Below, in pieces: positions 28,444-36,050 of a stretch of DNA of 64,000 bases. The position numbers and the translations under genes were made by a program. Below the pieces are notes generated by a model that saw nothing but the letters and a program-made list of their open reading frames with translations, was not told the origin of the DNA and searched no databases. Origin of the DNA: Limisphaera sp. (GTDB lineage Bacteria; Verrucomicrobiota; Verrucomicrobiia; Limisphaerales; Limisphaeraceae); the NCBI GenBank assembly GCA_025057755.1, contig JANWVC010000008.1, positions 1 to 64,000 on the forward strand. The letters are read 5' to 3'. Each line of letters starts with the position of its first letter. Position 1 is the stretch's first letter.

Positions 28444-29667
28444 ATGAAACTGGACGCATTGTATTCCGAATTGACGGTTCAAACGGGAGCCAAGCTTGTC
28501 ATGTTGGTGCTGGACGGATTGGGGGATGTCGCAACTCCCGATCAAGGAGGGATCACACCCTTGGAGGCAGCCGCCACCCCGAACCTGGACCGCTTGGCAA
28601 AGGAATCTGCTTTAGGCCGAGTGATCCCAGTAGCTCCGGGCATTACTCCCGGGAGTGGGCCGGGTCACCTGGCTTTGTTCGGTTATGACCCTTTGGAATA
28701 CCAGGTGGGTCGCGGCGTGATCGAAGCACTGGGATTAGGAGTGGAGTTGCAAGCCGGAGACGTTTGTGCTCGGGCCAATTTCGCCACCTTGGACGACAAA
28801 GGCGTGGTTCTCGACCGTCGGGCAGGGCGAATTCCCACCGAGGTATGCGAACGACTTTGCGCCCGACTGCAGCAGCAAATCCAGCATCTAGAGGATACCC
28901 GTGTCATCATCCGACCGGGCAAAGAGCACCGGTTCGTTGTGGTGTTCCGTGGGCCGGGTTTGGAAGGACCACTGACCGATGCGGATCCCAACCGCGAAGG
29001 TTTGCCGATTCCGAAAGCCCTGCCTCGCGACCCGGACAACCCGCGTCAGCAAAAAATGGCCCGATTAATCGAACTCTTTTATCGTGCAGCCTTGCCCCTG
29101 CTGGCGGACGCAAAACCTGCCAACGGATTCCTCATGCGCGGCATTGCCCATCAACCCTACATCCCGTCCTTTGAAGAACGTTACCGGTTGCGGGCGGCGG
29201 CACTGGCCGTGTATCCCATGTACAAAGGCCTGGCCCAGTTGGTGGGCATGACGAAACTGGAGGGCCCGCGTAACGTGCGCGAACAGTTTGAGCGTTATCT
29301 GGACGAGCACGACCGTTTCGACTTCTTCTTCATTCATCACAAAGCTACGGACAAGGCGGGCGAGGACGGGAACTTTGAAGCCAAAAAAGCCGCCATTGAA
29401 GACGTGGACGCAGCCTTGCCAATCCTGCTGCAAAAAAAGCCGGATGTCTTGGTGATTACGGGCGATCATTCTACGCCGTGCGTTGTTCGTGGCCATTCTT
29501 GGCATCCCCAGCCGGTGCTTCTGCATTCTCGCTACAGCGGCACGGACCGACGCGTACGCTTCACAGAAGCCGAAGCCAACGGCGGATCGCTCGGCGTGTT
29601 CGAGGCTCGCTTTCTGATCCGGCTTATGCAGGCGCATGCGCGGATGCTGGATAAGTTCGGCGCCTGA
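28444..29667 (+). CDS. apgM: 2,3-bisphosphoglycerate-independent phosphoglycerate mutase, archaeal type
   Basis: Interconverts 3- and 2-phosphoglycerate in glycolysis, using two metal ions and a phosphoserine intermediate. The 407-residue protein belongs to the alkaline-phosphatase-superfamily ApgM branch: MLVLDGLGDVATPDQGG (metal Asp), TPNLDRLAKES, TPGSGPGHLALFGYDP (nucleophile Ser region), ADPNREGLPIP, KATDKAGEDGNFEAK and VITGDHSTPCVVRGHSWHPQPVLLHS (metal Asp/His). The ATG at 28444 is chosen because these motifs begin immediately after it; an ATG at 28372 would add 24 non-homologous residues. A hairpin terminator follows at 29722. No other glycolytic gene is adjacent. Confidence 0.95.
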   Translation: MKLDALYSELTVQTGAKLVMLVLDGLGDVATPDQGGITPLEAAATPNLDRLAKESALGRVIPVAPGITPGSGPGHLALFGYDPLEYQVGRGVIEALGLGVELQAGDVCARANFATLDDKGVVLDRRAGRIPTEVCERLCARLQQQIQHLEDTRVIIRPGKEHRFVVVFRGPGLEGPLTDADPNREGLPIPKALPRDPDNPRQQKMARLIELFYRAALPLLADAKPANGFLMRGIAHQPYIPSFEERYRLRAAALAVYPMYKGLAQLVGMTKLEGPRNVREQFERYLDEHDRFDFFFIHHKATDKAGEDGNFEAKKAAIEDVDAALPILLQKKPDVLVITGDHSTPCVVRGHSWHPQPVLLHSRYSGTDRRVRFTEAEANGGSLGVFEARFLIRLMQAHARMLDKFGA

Positions 29668-29721
29668 ACCGCCGTGCCCGTGAAAGCAAGGAAACAATCG
29701 AACGGCACGAGCACTGCCCGG

Positions 29722-29745
29722 CCGTCGCGGAGCGCAACGGTTTTT
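29722..29745 (+). terminator. Rho-independent terminator of apgM
   Basis: An interrupted stem (CCGT-c-GCG, loop GAG, CGC-a-ACGG, one C/A mismatch) is followed directly by five T residues. It lies 55 bases after the apgM stop, on the same strand. Confidence 0.65.
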
Positions 29746-29767
29746 GTATCAGCTTGCAAAAAAACTG

Positions 29768-29795
29768 TTGCCATATCGTGACAAGGTTTTGTAAA
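29768..29795 (+). promoter_or_regulatory. Candidate sigma-70-type promoter of the Lys/Ala micro-peptide gene
   Basis: TTGCCA at 29768-29773 (5/6 match to TTGACA), a 16-base spacer and TGTAAA at 29790-29795 (4/6 match to TATAAT). It is the best pair I could find between the apgM terminator and the micro-peptide ribosome-binding site. A short inverted repeat (CAACC-GT-GGTTG, 29910-29921) lies just before that site. Confidence 0.3.
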
Positions 29796-29941
29796 AGCGC
29801 CACTGGACAGCGATGGGAACAGCGCACACAGCTCGCAAATCCTGCAGTCACGCCACCTCTGTTCTATTGAACCAGCATCTGCTTTCCTGCCCTTCTCGCG
29901 CAAAACCATCAACCGTGGTTGGAATGGAGGTGAGAAACGCG

Positions 29942-29992
29942 ATGGCAACCAAGAAGAAAGCTGCCAAGAAAAAGGCGGCCAAGAAGAAGTAA
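29942..29992 (+). CDS. 16-residue Lys/Ala micro-peptide (histone H1-tail-like)
   Basis: A tiny frame encoding MATKKKAAKKKAAKKK, nine lysines and five alanines in 16 residues. It has one of the strongest ribosome-binding sites in the window, GGAGGTGAG at 29926-29934, seven bases before the ATG. It is isolated from its neighbours: the apgM terminator lies upstream (29722-29745) and a strong terminator immediately downstream (30006-30056), so it is predicted to be its own transcript of roughly 200-250 nt. The composition matches the tails of H1-like nucleoid proteins such as chlamydial Hc1/Hc2 and other bacterial AlgP/H1-like proteins, so nucleic-acid binding is the natural guess. Alternatively it could be a leader peptide or a marker of a regulatory RNA. 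It is too short for standard gene callers. Confidence 0.6.
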   Translation: MATKKKAAKKKAAKKK

Positions 29993-30005
29993 GGGCTGAC
30001 GAATA

Positions 30006-30056
30006 CCAGGATGGAAGGCCGGAGCGGTTACCGGTCTCCCATCCTGGTTTTCTTTT
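30006..30056 (+). terminator. Strong rho-independent terminator after the Lys/Ala micro-peptide
   Basis: Perfect 9-bp arms CCAGGATGG (30006-30014) and CCATCCTGG (30039-30047), with additional GGCCGG/CCGGT pairing inside the loop, followed by TTTTCTTTT. It begins 14 bases after the micro-peptide stop and ends 12 bases before the exonuclease start. Confidence 0.85.
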
Positions 30057-30067
30057 GTCCGAAAACC

Positions 30068-30784
30068 ATGGCTTGTCTGGTCTTCGATATCGAGACAGCG
30101 GCGCTGCCACTGGATCAGTTCGACGAGGCGCAACAGGCATTCTTGTTTCGTGAATCAGAACGGATCCCTGATGAAGCTGCCCGGTTTGCCCGGAAGGAGG
30201 AGATTCTTCAGCAAATGAGTCTTTGGCCGTTAACAGCCCGTGTGGTTTGCATTGCCATGCTGAACGCCGAAACCTTGCGCGGTCAGGTGCTTTTTCTGGC
30301 TGAAGATTACGAGGAAGACTCCGAAGGCGGCCCCGTGGAGTTCGTCCCCTGTATGGATGAAGTCGAACTGCTGACCGCGTTCTGGGATGTCGCCCGACAT
30401 TACGAAGAGGTGGTTACCTTCAACGGCCGCACTTTTGACGTGCCGTTTCTGTATCTGCGGTCTGCGCTGCTCAACGTCCCCATCAGTCGAAAGGACTGGT
30501 TAGGGTATCGCTATGCCACGGCACCCCATTGCGATTTGGCAGAACAATTGACCTTTTACGGTGTCAGTGGACGTGAAGGGGCAGCCCGACGATTTAATCT
30601 GGATTTTTATTGCAAGGCATTTGGCATCGATTCCCCGAAAGCTCATGGCGTCACCGGCCGGGATGTTGGCGCCCTGCTGGCAGCAGGACAGTACCGTACG
30701 TTGGCCGAGTATTGCTTGCGAGACGTAAGGGCCACTGTGGAATTGTATCGGATCTGGCGGGACCGGTTAGCAGGCATCAAATGA
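30068..30784 (+). CDS. DEDDy-type 3'-5' exonuclease (RNase H-like fold)
   Basis: A 238-residue exonuclease-domain protein. The DEDDy metal ligands are visible: FDIET at residues 6-10, the middle Asp in VVTFNGRTFDVPFLYLRS near residue 125, and YCLRDVRATVELY (Tyr-x3-Asp) near residue 220. It resembles predicted PolB-like 3'-5' exonucleases of bacteria without a polymerase domain. The ATG at 30068 is chosen because MACLVFDIET is the natural N-terminus and upstream in-frame codons lie inside the preceding terminator. The promoter must lie within or right after that terminator, or depend on read-through. RNA and DNA substrates cannot be told apart from the motifs. Confidence 0.85.
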   Translation: MACLVFDIETAALPLDQFDEAQQAFLFRESERIPDEAARFARKEEILQQMSLWPLTARVVCIAMLNAETLRGQVLFLAEDYEEDSEGGPVEFVPCMDEVELLTAFWDVARHYEEVVTFNGRTFDVPFLYLRSALLNVPISRKDWLGYRYATAPHCDLAEQLTFYGVSGREGAARRFNLDFYCKAFGIDSPKAHGVTGRDVGALLAAGQYRTLAEYCLRDVRATVELYRIWRDRLAGIK

Positions 30785-30880
30785 ACGGGGCAAAGGCCAC
30801 GCGGGATTCGCTTTCAGGCCAACCCTCGGGTACGCTGGTTCGTGCGGCTTCATCTGAGGGTCGTCCCTGAACCCTGGATC

Positions 30881-31573
30881 ATGAGTTCGGTCTCCGTCAG
30901 CTATCCGCTCCCGGAATCGGTCTGGCTTTGCTTCGCGCTGCCGGAAGAAATGCGTCTTCGTCGATCGTGGTTGCGCCGACGACCCGACGTCCACGTCTTG
31001 GTTACCGGAGTGGGGCCCGAACCGGCCCGCCGGGCATTGGAGACACAACTGGAGTTGGTGCGACCCCGTGCCGTGTTGAGTTGTGGCTTTGCCGGGGCCC
31101 TCGATCCCAACCTGAGCGTCGGGACTGTCTTGTTCGCGACCGAGGACTGCAACTGGCGGGATCGGTTTTTGCAAGCAGGCGCTCGGCCGGCACGTTTCCT
31201 CACCTTGCCGCGCATGGTCACAAGTGCGTCGGAAAAGAGCCAGCTGTGGCAAAGCAGCCGCGCCGACGCAGTGGAGATGGAATCGGAGCCCATCGCGGCA
31301 CTCTGTTGCGGCAGGAAGATCCCGTTTGCCGTGGTTCGAGTGATCTCGGATGCTGCCAGTGAAAGTCTCCCCGTGAATTTCGCCCGGTGGTTGGGGCCAG
31401 ATGGTCACTTGAATCGAGCAGCTTTCTTGCGCGCGGTTATGGTCCGTCCCACTTTTTGGCCTTCTGTGGTGAAGTTGGCATGCCGGGCTCGACGGGCTGC
31501 GCGCCGGTTAGCCGAAGTCTTGGCTGCGGCGTTGTCAAATGAGTCTGGAGCCGATTCGTTGGCCGAGACGTGA
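30881..31573 (+). CDS. Nucleoside phosphorylase/nucleosidase-like protein
   Basis: A 230-residue member of the PNP/UDP superfamily. Seen: VTGVGPEPARRALETQLEL (phosphate/ribose loop region), PRAVLSCGFAGALDPNLSVGTVLFA (the GxAG region), AVEMESEPIAALC (the MES ribose-binding motif) and AVVRVISDAASESLP with the catalytic Asp. This is the pattern of MTA/SAH nucleosidases, futalosine hydrolase (MqnB) and hopanoid-associated phosphorylase. The exact substrate is undecided. A ubiX-ubiA pair 5 kb away would fit a menaquinone role, but that is weak linkage. About 95 bases separate it from the exonuclease gene. The ATG at 30881 suits the domain better than 30842. Confidence 0.72.
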   Translation: MSSVSVSYPLPESVWLCFALPEEMRLRRSWLRRRPDVHVLVTGVGPEPARRALETQLELVRPRAVLSCGFAGALDPNLSVGTVLFATEDCNWRDRFLQAGARPARFLTLPRMVTSASEKSQLWQSSRADAVEMESEPIAALCCGRKIPFAVVRVISDAASESLPVNFARWLGPDGHLNRAAFLRAVMVRPTFWPSVVKLACRARRAARRLAEVLAAALSNESGADSLAET

Positions 31574-31583
31574 AAGGAGCAGC

Positions 31584-32804
31584 TCAAGAGGCGATTTGCA
31601 CGGGTTGAACCCTCTGACCATCTCGAACTCGTTCTCCGGGATAGAGGATGACCTTCTCGCCTTCTTGGAGCCCGCTCAATACTTCGGCCTCACGCTCATT
31701 CAAATGGCCAACCTCGATCCGCCGGAATTGAGCCCGGCCCGCCTTGAGTACAAACACCGCCCAATCTGACCCTCGCCGAAACAGAGCACCGAGCGGGACC
31801 TTCCTGACTGCCGGCGCCTGCCAGCGCACAATCACGGCTTCTACTCGAAACTGGTCTCCTAAGCCGGCTCGATCCTGCGCCGGCGTCACCACGTCTGCGA
31901 TTACTCGGACTCTTTGTTCCTCCACACCAAGAGCCGAAACCTTGGTAAAAGCGGAGGGCTCAATCCGACGGATGCGACCTTCCAACGGCATGCGACCACC
32001 CCATTGCTCCAACCGGACGGGTTGCCCGGGTTGAAGCCCTACCGCCTCTTGGGAAAGCACTTCGATCACAACTTCCAGTTCTTCCGGATTGCCCACTTCC
32101 ATTAAAGGCGTGCCCGCAGCAACGACGCGCTCGTTCTCCTCGTACACGCGCAGCACACGGCCATCGATGGGGGCACGCAACAGGATGGGCCTGCCCGCCG
32201 ACTTGGAATCCGATGCGTGAACAAACGGTTCCAACTCGGCTTCTACGATTCGCAGACGATTTTCTGCCACGGTTACCTGGTGCAGCGCGTCCACGTGCCG
32301 CCAGACGGCCGCGTCCAATTCTTGCGGCGTGGCAGAACCTGCGGCATGCAACCGCTCCACTCGTTCTCGTTCTCGGGTTGCCCAGTTCAAAGCCGCACGT
32401 GCTCTTTCCAGGTCGGCACGGGCAGCTTCCCGCCGCGCTTCCGCCATGGCCCGGGCTCGGGCATCCAACAGAGCTGCTGGCAATGGGTCTAACACCGCCA
32501 AAACGGTTTCACCGGCTTGAACGGCGTCCCCAGCGCGGAGTTCAATTCGTTGCACATTCCCGGCCACCGGAGCTGAAATTAAATAACGACGGACGGGACG
32601 TGTTTTGCCTTCCTCCCGCAGGGTTACTTCCATGGGGCCCTGGACCACAGAGGCTACCTCGACGGGAGCCGGAGAGGGTCGCAAGCCAAGCAGAAGTAAA
32701 CTGGCGAAAACCAATCCCAAGACTATGTACAGAGCGGTGCGGCGCCAGCGCTGCACTATGCGGCCGGGCCGAAGCAGGTCGGAAGATTGTCTTTCCACGG
32801 TCAT
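31584..32804 (-). CDS. Membrane-fusion (periplasmic adaptor) protein of an RND or ABC efflux pump
   Basis: A 406-residue HlyD/AcrA-type adaptor. The ATG at 32804, with AGGGA upstream, gives a cytoplasmic N-terminus, one membrane anchor (YIVLGLVFASLLLLGL, residues ~28-43), a lipoyl/barrel-sandwich half (VAGNVQRIELRAGDAVQAGETVLAVLD), a coiled-coil hairpin (ARARAMAEARREAARADLERARAALNWA), the second lipoyl half (LLRAPIDGRVLRV) and a beta-barrel plus membrane-proximal domain ending VRDGQRVQPVQIAS. No pump or outer-membrane channel is encoded within 5 kb on either side, so it is an orphan here. A 17-base odd palindrome (32892-32908) lies 88 bases upstream and could be an operator. Confidence 0.9.
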   Translation of the reverse strand: MTVERQSSDLLRPGRIVQRWRRTALYIVLGLVFASLLLLGLRPSPAPVEVASVVQGPMEVTLREEGKTRPVRRYLISAPVAGNVQRIELRAGDAVQAGETVLAVLDPLPAALLDARARAMAEARREAARADLERARAALNWATRERERVERLHAAGSATPQELDAAVWRHVDALHQVTVAENRLRIVEAELEPFVHASDSKSAGRPILLRAPIDGRVLRVYEENERVVAAGTPLMEVGNPEELEVVIEVLSQEAVGLQPGQPVRLEQWGGRMPLEGRIRRIEPSAFTKVSALGVEEQRVRVIADVVTPAQDRAGLGDQFRVEAVIVRWQAPAVRKVPLGALFRRGSDWAVFVLKAGRAQFRRIEVGHLNEREAEVLSGLQEGEKVILYPGERVRDGQRVQPVQIAS

Positions 32805-33418
32805 AATCCCTGAATCAACCGCCGTCCTTTTCTTGCGCTCGGGAGCATAAAAAGGCAAAACTCGTGGGGAAAGCATTGGAACACGCCAATTCGAGAAGGA
32901 CCTTCTCGCGCTCAAACAGAGTCCCAGTGAAAGGAAAGATTCCACCCCAGCCACCATCGAAGGACGCAGCGGCAGGTTTACCGGGTGTTGCGGTTCGAAC
33001 CGAAGACCTCAGAAAAGCAACCTGCGGCGCGTACATGCACAGCTTGCCAACTCAGTGGTTCATTACTTGGGTCTTTTCCAAGCTTCGGACGGCGTTTCCA
33101 CGTCGTGAGTGTCGGCGCTGCGGACTTCTGGGGCAAAGGATTTTCGCCATGGCCAACGCGGTTGAGCAAGAAGCGCTTTTGCGTCCTTCGGTCGGCTCCG
33201 TTCTAATGCTTGCTGTGAGACCTAGGATTGGAAAGCTGCTGGCTTTCCTCTGAGTTGACCGAGAACTTGGTCAGAGGGTCGTTTTTCTTGGAACGCGGCC
33301 CTCTCCGGACAAAACCGCAGAATGGGCTGCATGCCCTGTGCGGGCAATTTGCGATCGTGTTATGCGTGGCCTTGGTTGTGCTGCTGTGATGCGCTGCTGC
33401 CCTGAGACAGTCTCTCAA
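32805..33418 (+). other. Intergenic stretch with an odd palindrome and a terminator-like hairpin
   Basis: No convincing gene. At 32892-32908 there is a perfect 8-bp inverted repeat around one base (CGAGAAGG-A-CCTTCTCG). At 33247-33286 a 7-bp stem (CCTCTGA/TCAGAGG) is followed after a few bases by GTTTTTCTT, which would terminate a rightward transcript. No rightward gene precedes it, so either an unannotated RNA ends there or the hairpin is chance. Confidence 0.45.
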
Positions 33419-34641
33419 ATGCTAACGATGCTGCGAGGAATTCTGGGACCCTCATTGGGGACGCATGTCTGCTGGCCCCGATTGGCAGCAAACCAGAGTG
33501 CAGGCCAGTTCAAATGTATCTGCAGATTGGTCACAGGAGCATGGTTTTTCGCGTCGTGGAGCCAAGCCGGTGAGAATCGTTTGGTTGCTTGGGGTGCTCT
33601 TCGTTTGCCTGAACTTCCACCTGAGACACAGTTTATGGCCGTTGCTGCAGGGGCTGCTCACGTGCTGGCGTTGACGGATCGCGGGACCGTGCTGGCCATG
33701 GGCGACAATTCCCGTGGACAGTGCATCGTGCCCGATGGCCTAAGTAATGTGTTAGCCATCGCTGCCGGTGGATACCACAGCCTGGCATTACGGAATGATG
33801 GATCGGTAGTGGGATGGGGCGAGAATCGGATGGGCCAGGCGACTCCTCCGAATGGGCTGAGGGATGTCGTCAAGATTGCCGCTGGCCGCAATCACAGTGT
33901 AGCGGTACGGCGAGACGGCTCGATTGTTTTCTGGGGAGATGAGTCCGCATATCAATCATTTCGCGGAACGAACCTGGCACCGATCCTCGCAGCAGCTGGG
34001 GGTGGGGTTTTACGACCCAGCTCGGTCTCGATGGACGAGTTTTCGTGACCGAATTGGAACTTGGTATGCAAATGTCCGTTCTCCCTCCGCTGGTGGTGAC
34101 CAACGGCTTAGAACTTGCGGCCGGGGGTAGGCACGTGCTGGCTCGAACCAGAGACGGCCGAGTGGTAGGGTGGGGAAGCACCCGTCATTTAAGCATACCG
34201 GTAGTAGTGGATCAAGCTCGTGTGCCGGCAGGATTGAGCAACGTTGTAGCGATCGCAGCCGGACTGCAACACAGCCTTGCCGTCCGGGCTGATGGTTCAG
34301 TGGTCGCTTGGGGGGACAATACCGAGGGTCAATGTAGGGTGCCGGAGGGATTGGGCCCGGTCGTCAGCGTTGCTGCCGGGGACGATTTCAGTACAGCGAT
34401 CGTGGGTCGTCGGTTGCATTGGCCGCCACGCTTGACACAAGTTGCATATGAGGCGTCCTACGGTCCGACGCTGTGGCTACATGGGGTGGATGGCCCAGGT
34501 TATCGTGTGGAGATATCGTCGAACCTGAGAGACTGGTCACTGTTGCTCCGCGTGGACTGCACCAATGGAGCAGCCCGAATCCGAGACCCAGAGGCACGCG
34601 GCCAGAGAACTCGGTTCTATCGGGTGGCTGTCGAACCCTGA
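33419..34641 (+). pseudogene. RCC1-repeat secreted protein, disrupted by a frameshift near 34000
   Basis: Two adjacent frames together form one beta-propeller protein of RCC1 repeats. Frame 1 runs to a TGA at 34046-34048 and contains repeats such as FMAVAAGAAHVLALTDRG, LAIAAGGYHSLALRNDGSVVGWG and VKIAAGRNHSVAVRRDGSIVFWGD. The continuation is in the -1 frame: reading on from the G-rich tract at 33998-34007 gives GFTTQLGLDGRVFVTELE, then AAGLQHSLAVRADGSVVAWGDN and a verrucomicrobial C-terminal tail ending in FYRVAVEP. One extra G in the GGGGGTGGGG tract would restore a single frame. The second half could start at a GTG at 34045 overlapping the TGA, but it lacks the first blades. The N-terminus is uncertain and no good signal peptide is in frame. 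Real mutation or homopolymer sequencing error are both possible. Confidence 0.75.
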
Positions 34642-35117
34642 TCCGACCACGGAATCAAACAGGAGCGCACCAACGGAGTAGTAGGCGCAATCTCCTCGCT
34701 CTGTGACTGGTGAAAGCCGCCTCCAGAGACTGGTTGAGGGTGCTTTTCAAAGAATTGAGAATCGAAGGGGTGGGATTGACAGGTTGAAGGGAGTGAGTCG
34801 TTTGGATTTTTTATTGCACGCCAAGTCTCAAGGGACTGTCACTCAAAAGGATGCAGACCTCCGAACGCCTTGGATGGACAGAAGAGGAAAATTCGAGGAA
34901 GCTTTTGCTTCCGCCGAGGCAAAGGCGGACGATTGCCGAGGACGTCAGGTCTGGTCGAATGCTCGAGAAGAGGTGCAACCGTTGACCAACTTGTGCAGGT
35001 CTTGGGATAGTCTTGGGTTAGAATGGCCGCGCACCGGGAAAGGATCGGACTTTCGGAGTTGCACCGAATTATAGATTGCGTAATGTACTCCGTCTCGAGA
35101 CCGATGGGAACGCGAGC
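34642..35117 (+). other. Gene-free region upstream of rpoZ
   Basis: About 475 bases after the RCC1 gene. An open frame at 34703-35074 has no recognisable domain and no ribosome-binding site. The region presumably holds the rpoZ promoter; no structured RNA was recognised. Confidence 0.4.
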
Positions 35118-35378
35118 ATGAACGCAGAACTCTGCAAGCGAGCTAGTGAAAAGGTTGGCGACCCGAACATTTTGATCAATGTGGTATCCCGACGAGTCCG
35201 ACAGTTACTGTCAGGCTCGGGCGGACTCAGCCGGCCTCTCGTCCCCAACGCCGAGAATCTGAGCCCGGTTGACATTGCTTTGTTGGAGATTGCGGAAGGG
35301 AAGTTGGTTTGGGAATTGCCAGAACCGGAGGAACCCTTGGCCGTTGAGAAGCCCCGCAGGCGCACCCGGCGGGGTTAA
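35118..35378 (+). CDS. rpoZ: DNA-directed RNA polymerase omega subunit
   Basis: A small RNA polymerase subunit that helps beta-prime fold and assemble. The 86-residue sequence starts MNAELCKRASEKVGDPNILINVVSRRVRQL, and SPVDIALLEIAEGKLVWE is the omega core helix region. The ATG at 35118 is preferred because 35076 would add 14 unrelated residues. The C-terminus is Glu/Pro-rich, then basic (EKPRRRTRRG). A terminator hairpin overlaps the last codons. smpB starts 68 bases after the stop. Confidence 0.87.
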   Translation: MNAELCKRASEKVGDPNILINVVSRRVRQLLSGSGGLSRPLVPNAENLSPVDIALLEIAEGKLVWELPEPEEPLAVEKPRRRTRRG

Positions 35379-35391
35379 GCGGGTGCTTTTT
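35362..35391 (+). terminator. Rho-independent terminator overlapping the end of rpoZ
   Basis: Stem GCACCCG (35362-35368) with CGGGTGC (35380-35386), 11-base loop, then five T residues. The 5' arm is in the last rpoZ codons and the stop codon is in the loop. An overlapping alternative stem, CCCCGC (35352-35357) with GCGGGG (35369-35374), would compete with it. Confidence 0.7.
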
Positions 35392-35446
35392 CTCGGAGCA
35401 GAGGTGGCAACTGGCCAGGAGGATAACCTTCTGGCAGTTGTAGTTT

Positions 35447-35908
35447 ATGGAGCCGATCGTAACTAATCCCAGAGCGCGGCGGGACTATCACATCTTGGAT
35501 ACGTTTGAAGCCGGCATCGTGCTGCGTGGCACGGAAGTTAAGGCGGTCCGCGAAAAGCGGGTCAGTCTGCGCGAGGCATACGCGGAAGTGCGGAAAGGAG
35601 AGGTTTGGTTACGGAATGCTCGAATCGAAGAATACCGTCCCGGCGGCTGGCTTAACCATCCGCCAGATGCTGATCGGAAGTTGCTTCTGCATCGACACGA
35701 AATTCACCGGTTGCAGGGTCAGTTGGCTGCCAAAGGCCATACCTTGGTGCCACTCGCATTGTACTGGAAGAACGGCCGGATCAAAGTCGAGCTTGCCGTC
35801 GCTCGGGGAAAATCAGAAGTGGACCGGCGGGAGGACATCAAGCGACGGGAGTTGGACCGCGAGATGCGTCGCGCGATGAGCCGGCAAGAGCGACGACCGC
35901 GTACATGA
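35447..35908 (+). CDS. smpB: SsrA-binding protein SmpB
   Basis: Binds tmRNA and delivers it to stalled ribosomes in trans-translation. The 153-residue sequence is colinear with SmpB: NPRARRDYHILDTFEAGIVLRGTEVKAVREKRVSLREAYAEV, then WLRNARIEEY, the RKLLLHRHEIHRL strand-turn and LVPLALYWKNGRIKVELAVARGK, with a basic C-terminal tail (REDIKRRELDREMRRAM) that occupies the mRNA channel. No tmRNA gene was found in the window. It lies just past the rpoZ terminator on the same strand, so it may use its own promoter in the 55-base gap. Confidence 0.96.
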   Translation: MEPIVTNPRARRDYHILDTFEAGIVLRGTEVKAVREKRVSLREAYAEVRKGEVWLRNARIEEYRPGGWLNHPPDADRKLLLHRHEIHRLQGQLAAKGHTLVPLALYWKNGRIKVELAVARGKSEVDRREDIKRRELDREMRRAMSRQERRPRT

Positions 35909-36050
35909 TGCCCCACGCGTCCTCGCAAATGCTGCGCGACCGGCCTGGTTGGCGCGCGAGCACTTTTGCTCTCGGACAAGGGGCTCCGATTTGTCGTTTG
36001 CTTTGTGGGATGGCCCCTGGCCACGTGTGGTCAAATCTCTCCCATGGGTC

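Noticed and set aside
32864-33253. 130-codon plus-strand frame ending at the terminator-like hairpin
   Set aside because: No ribosome-binding site, no recognisable domain, unstructured composition and overlap with the palindrome; coding is not supported.
33570-33674. Out-of-frame hydrophobic peptide (VRIVWLLGVLFVCLNFHL...) as a signal peptide for the RCC1 protein
   Set aside because: It is the +1-shifted reading of the first RCC1 strand (NRLVAWGALRLPELP) and would need another frameshift; it looks like a coincidence of codon overlap.
34001-34012. Programmed -1 frameshift as an explanation of the RCC1 gene split
   Set aside because: The tract reads GGG GTT TTA in frame and does not fit the X XXY YYZ slippery pattern, and no downstream stimulatory structure was seen; a simple indel is more likely.
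34703-35074. 123-codon frame before rpoZ
   Set aside because: Composition is that of a chance frame, with no domain and no translation signal.
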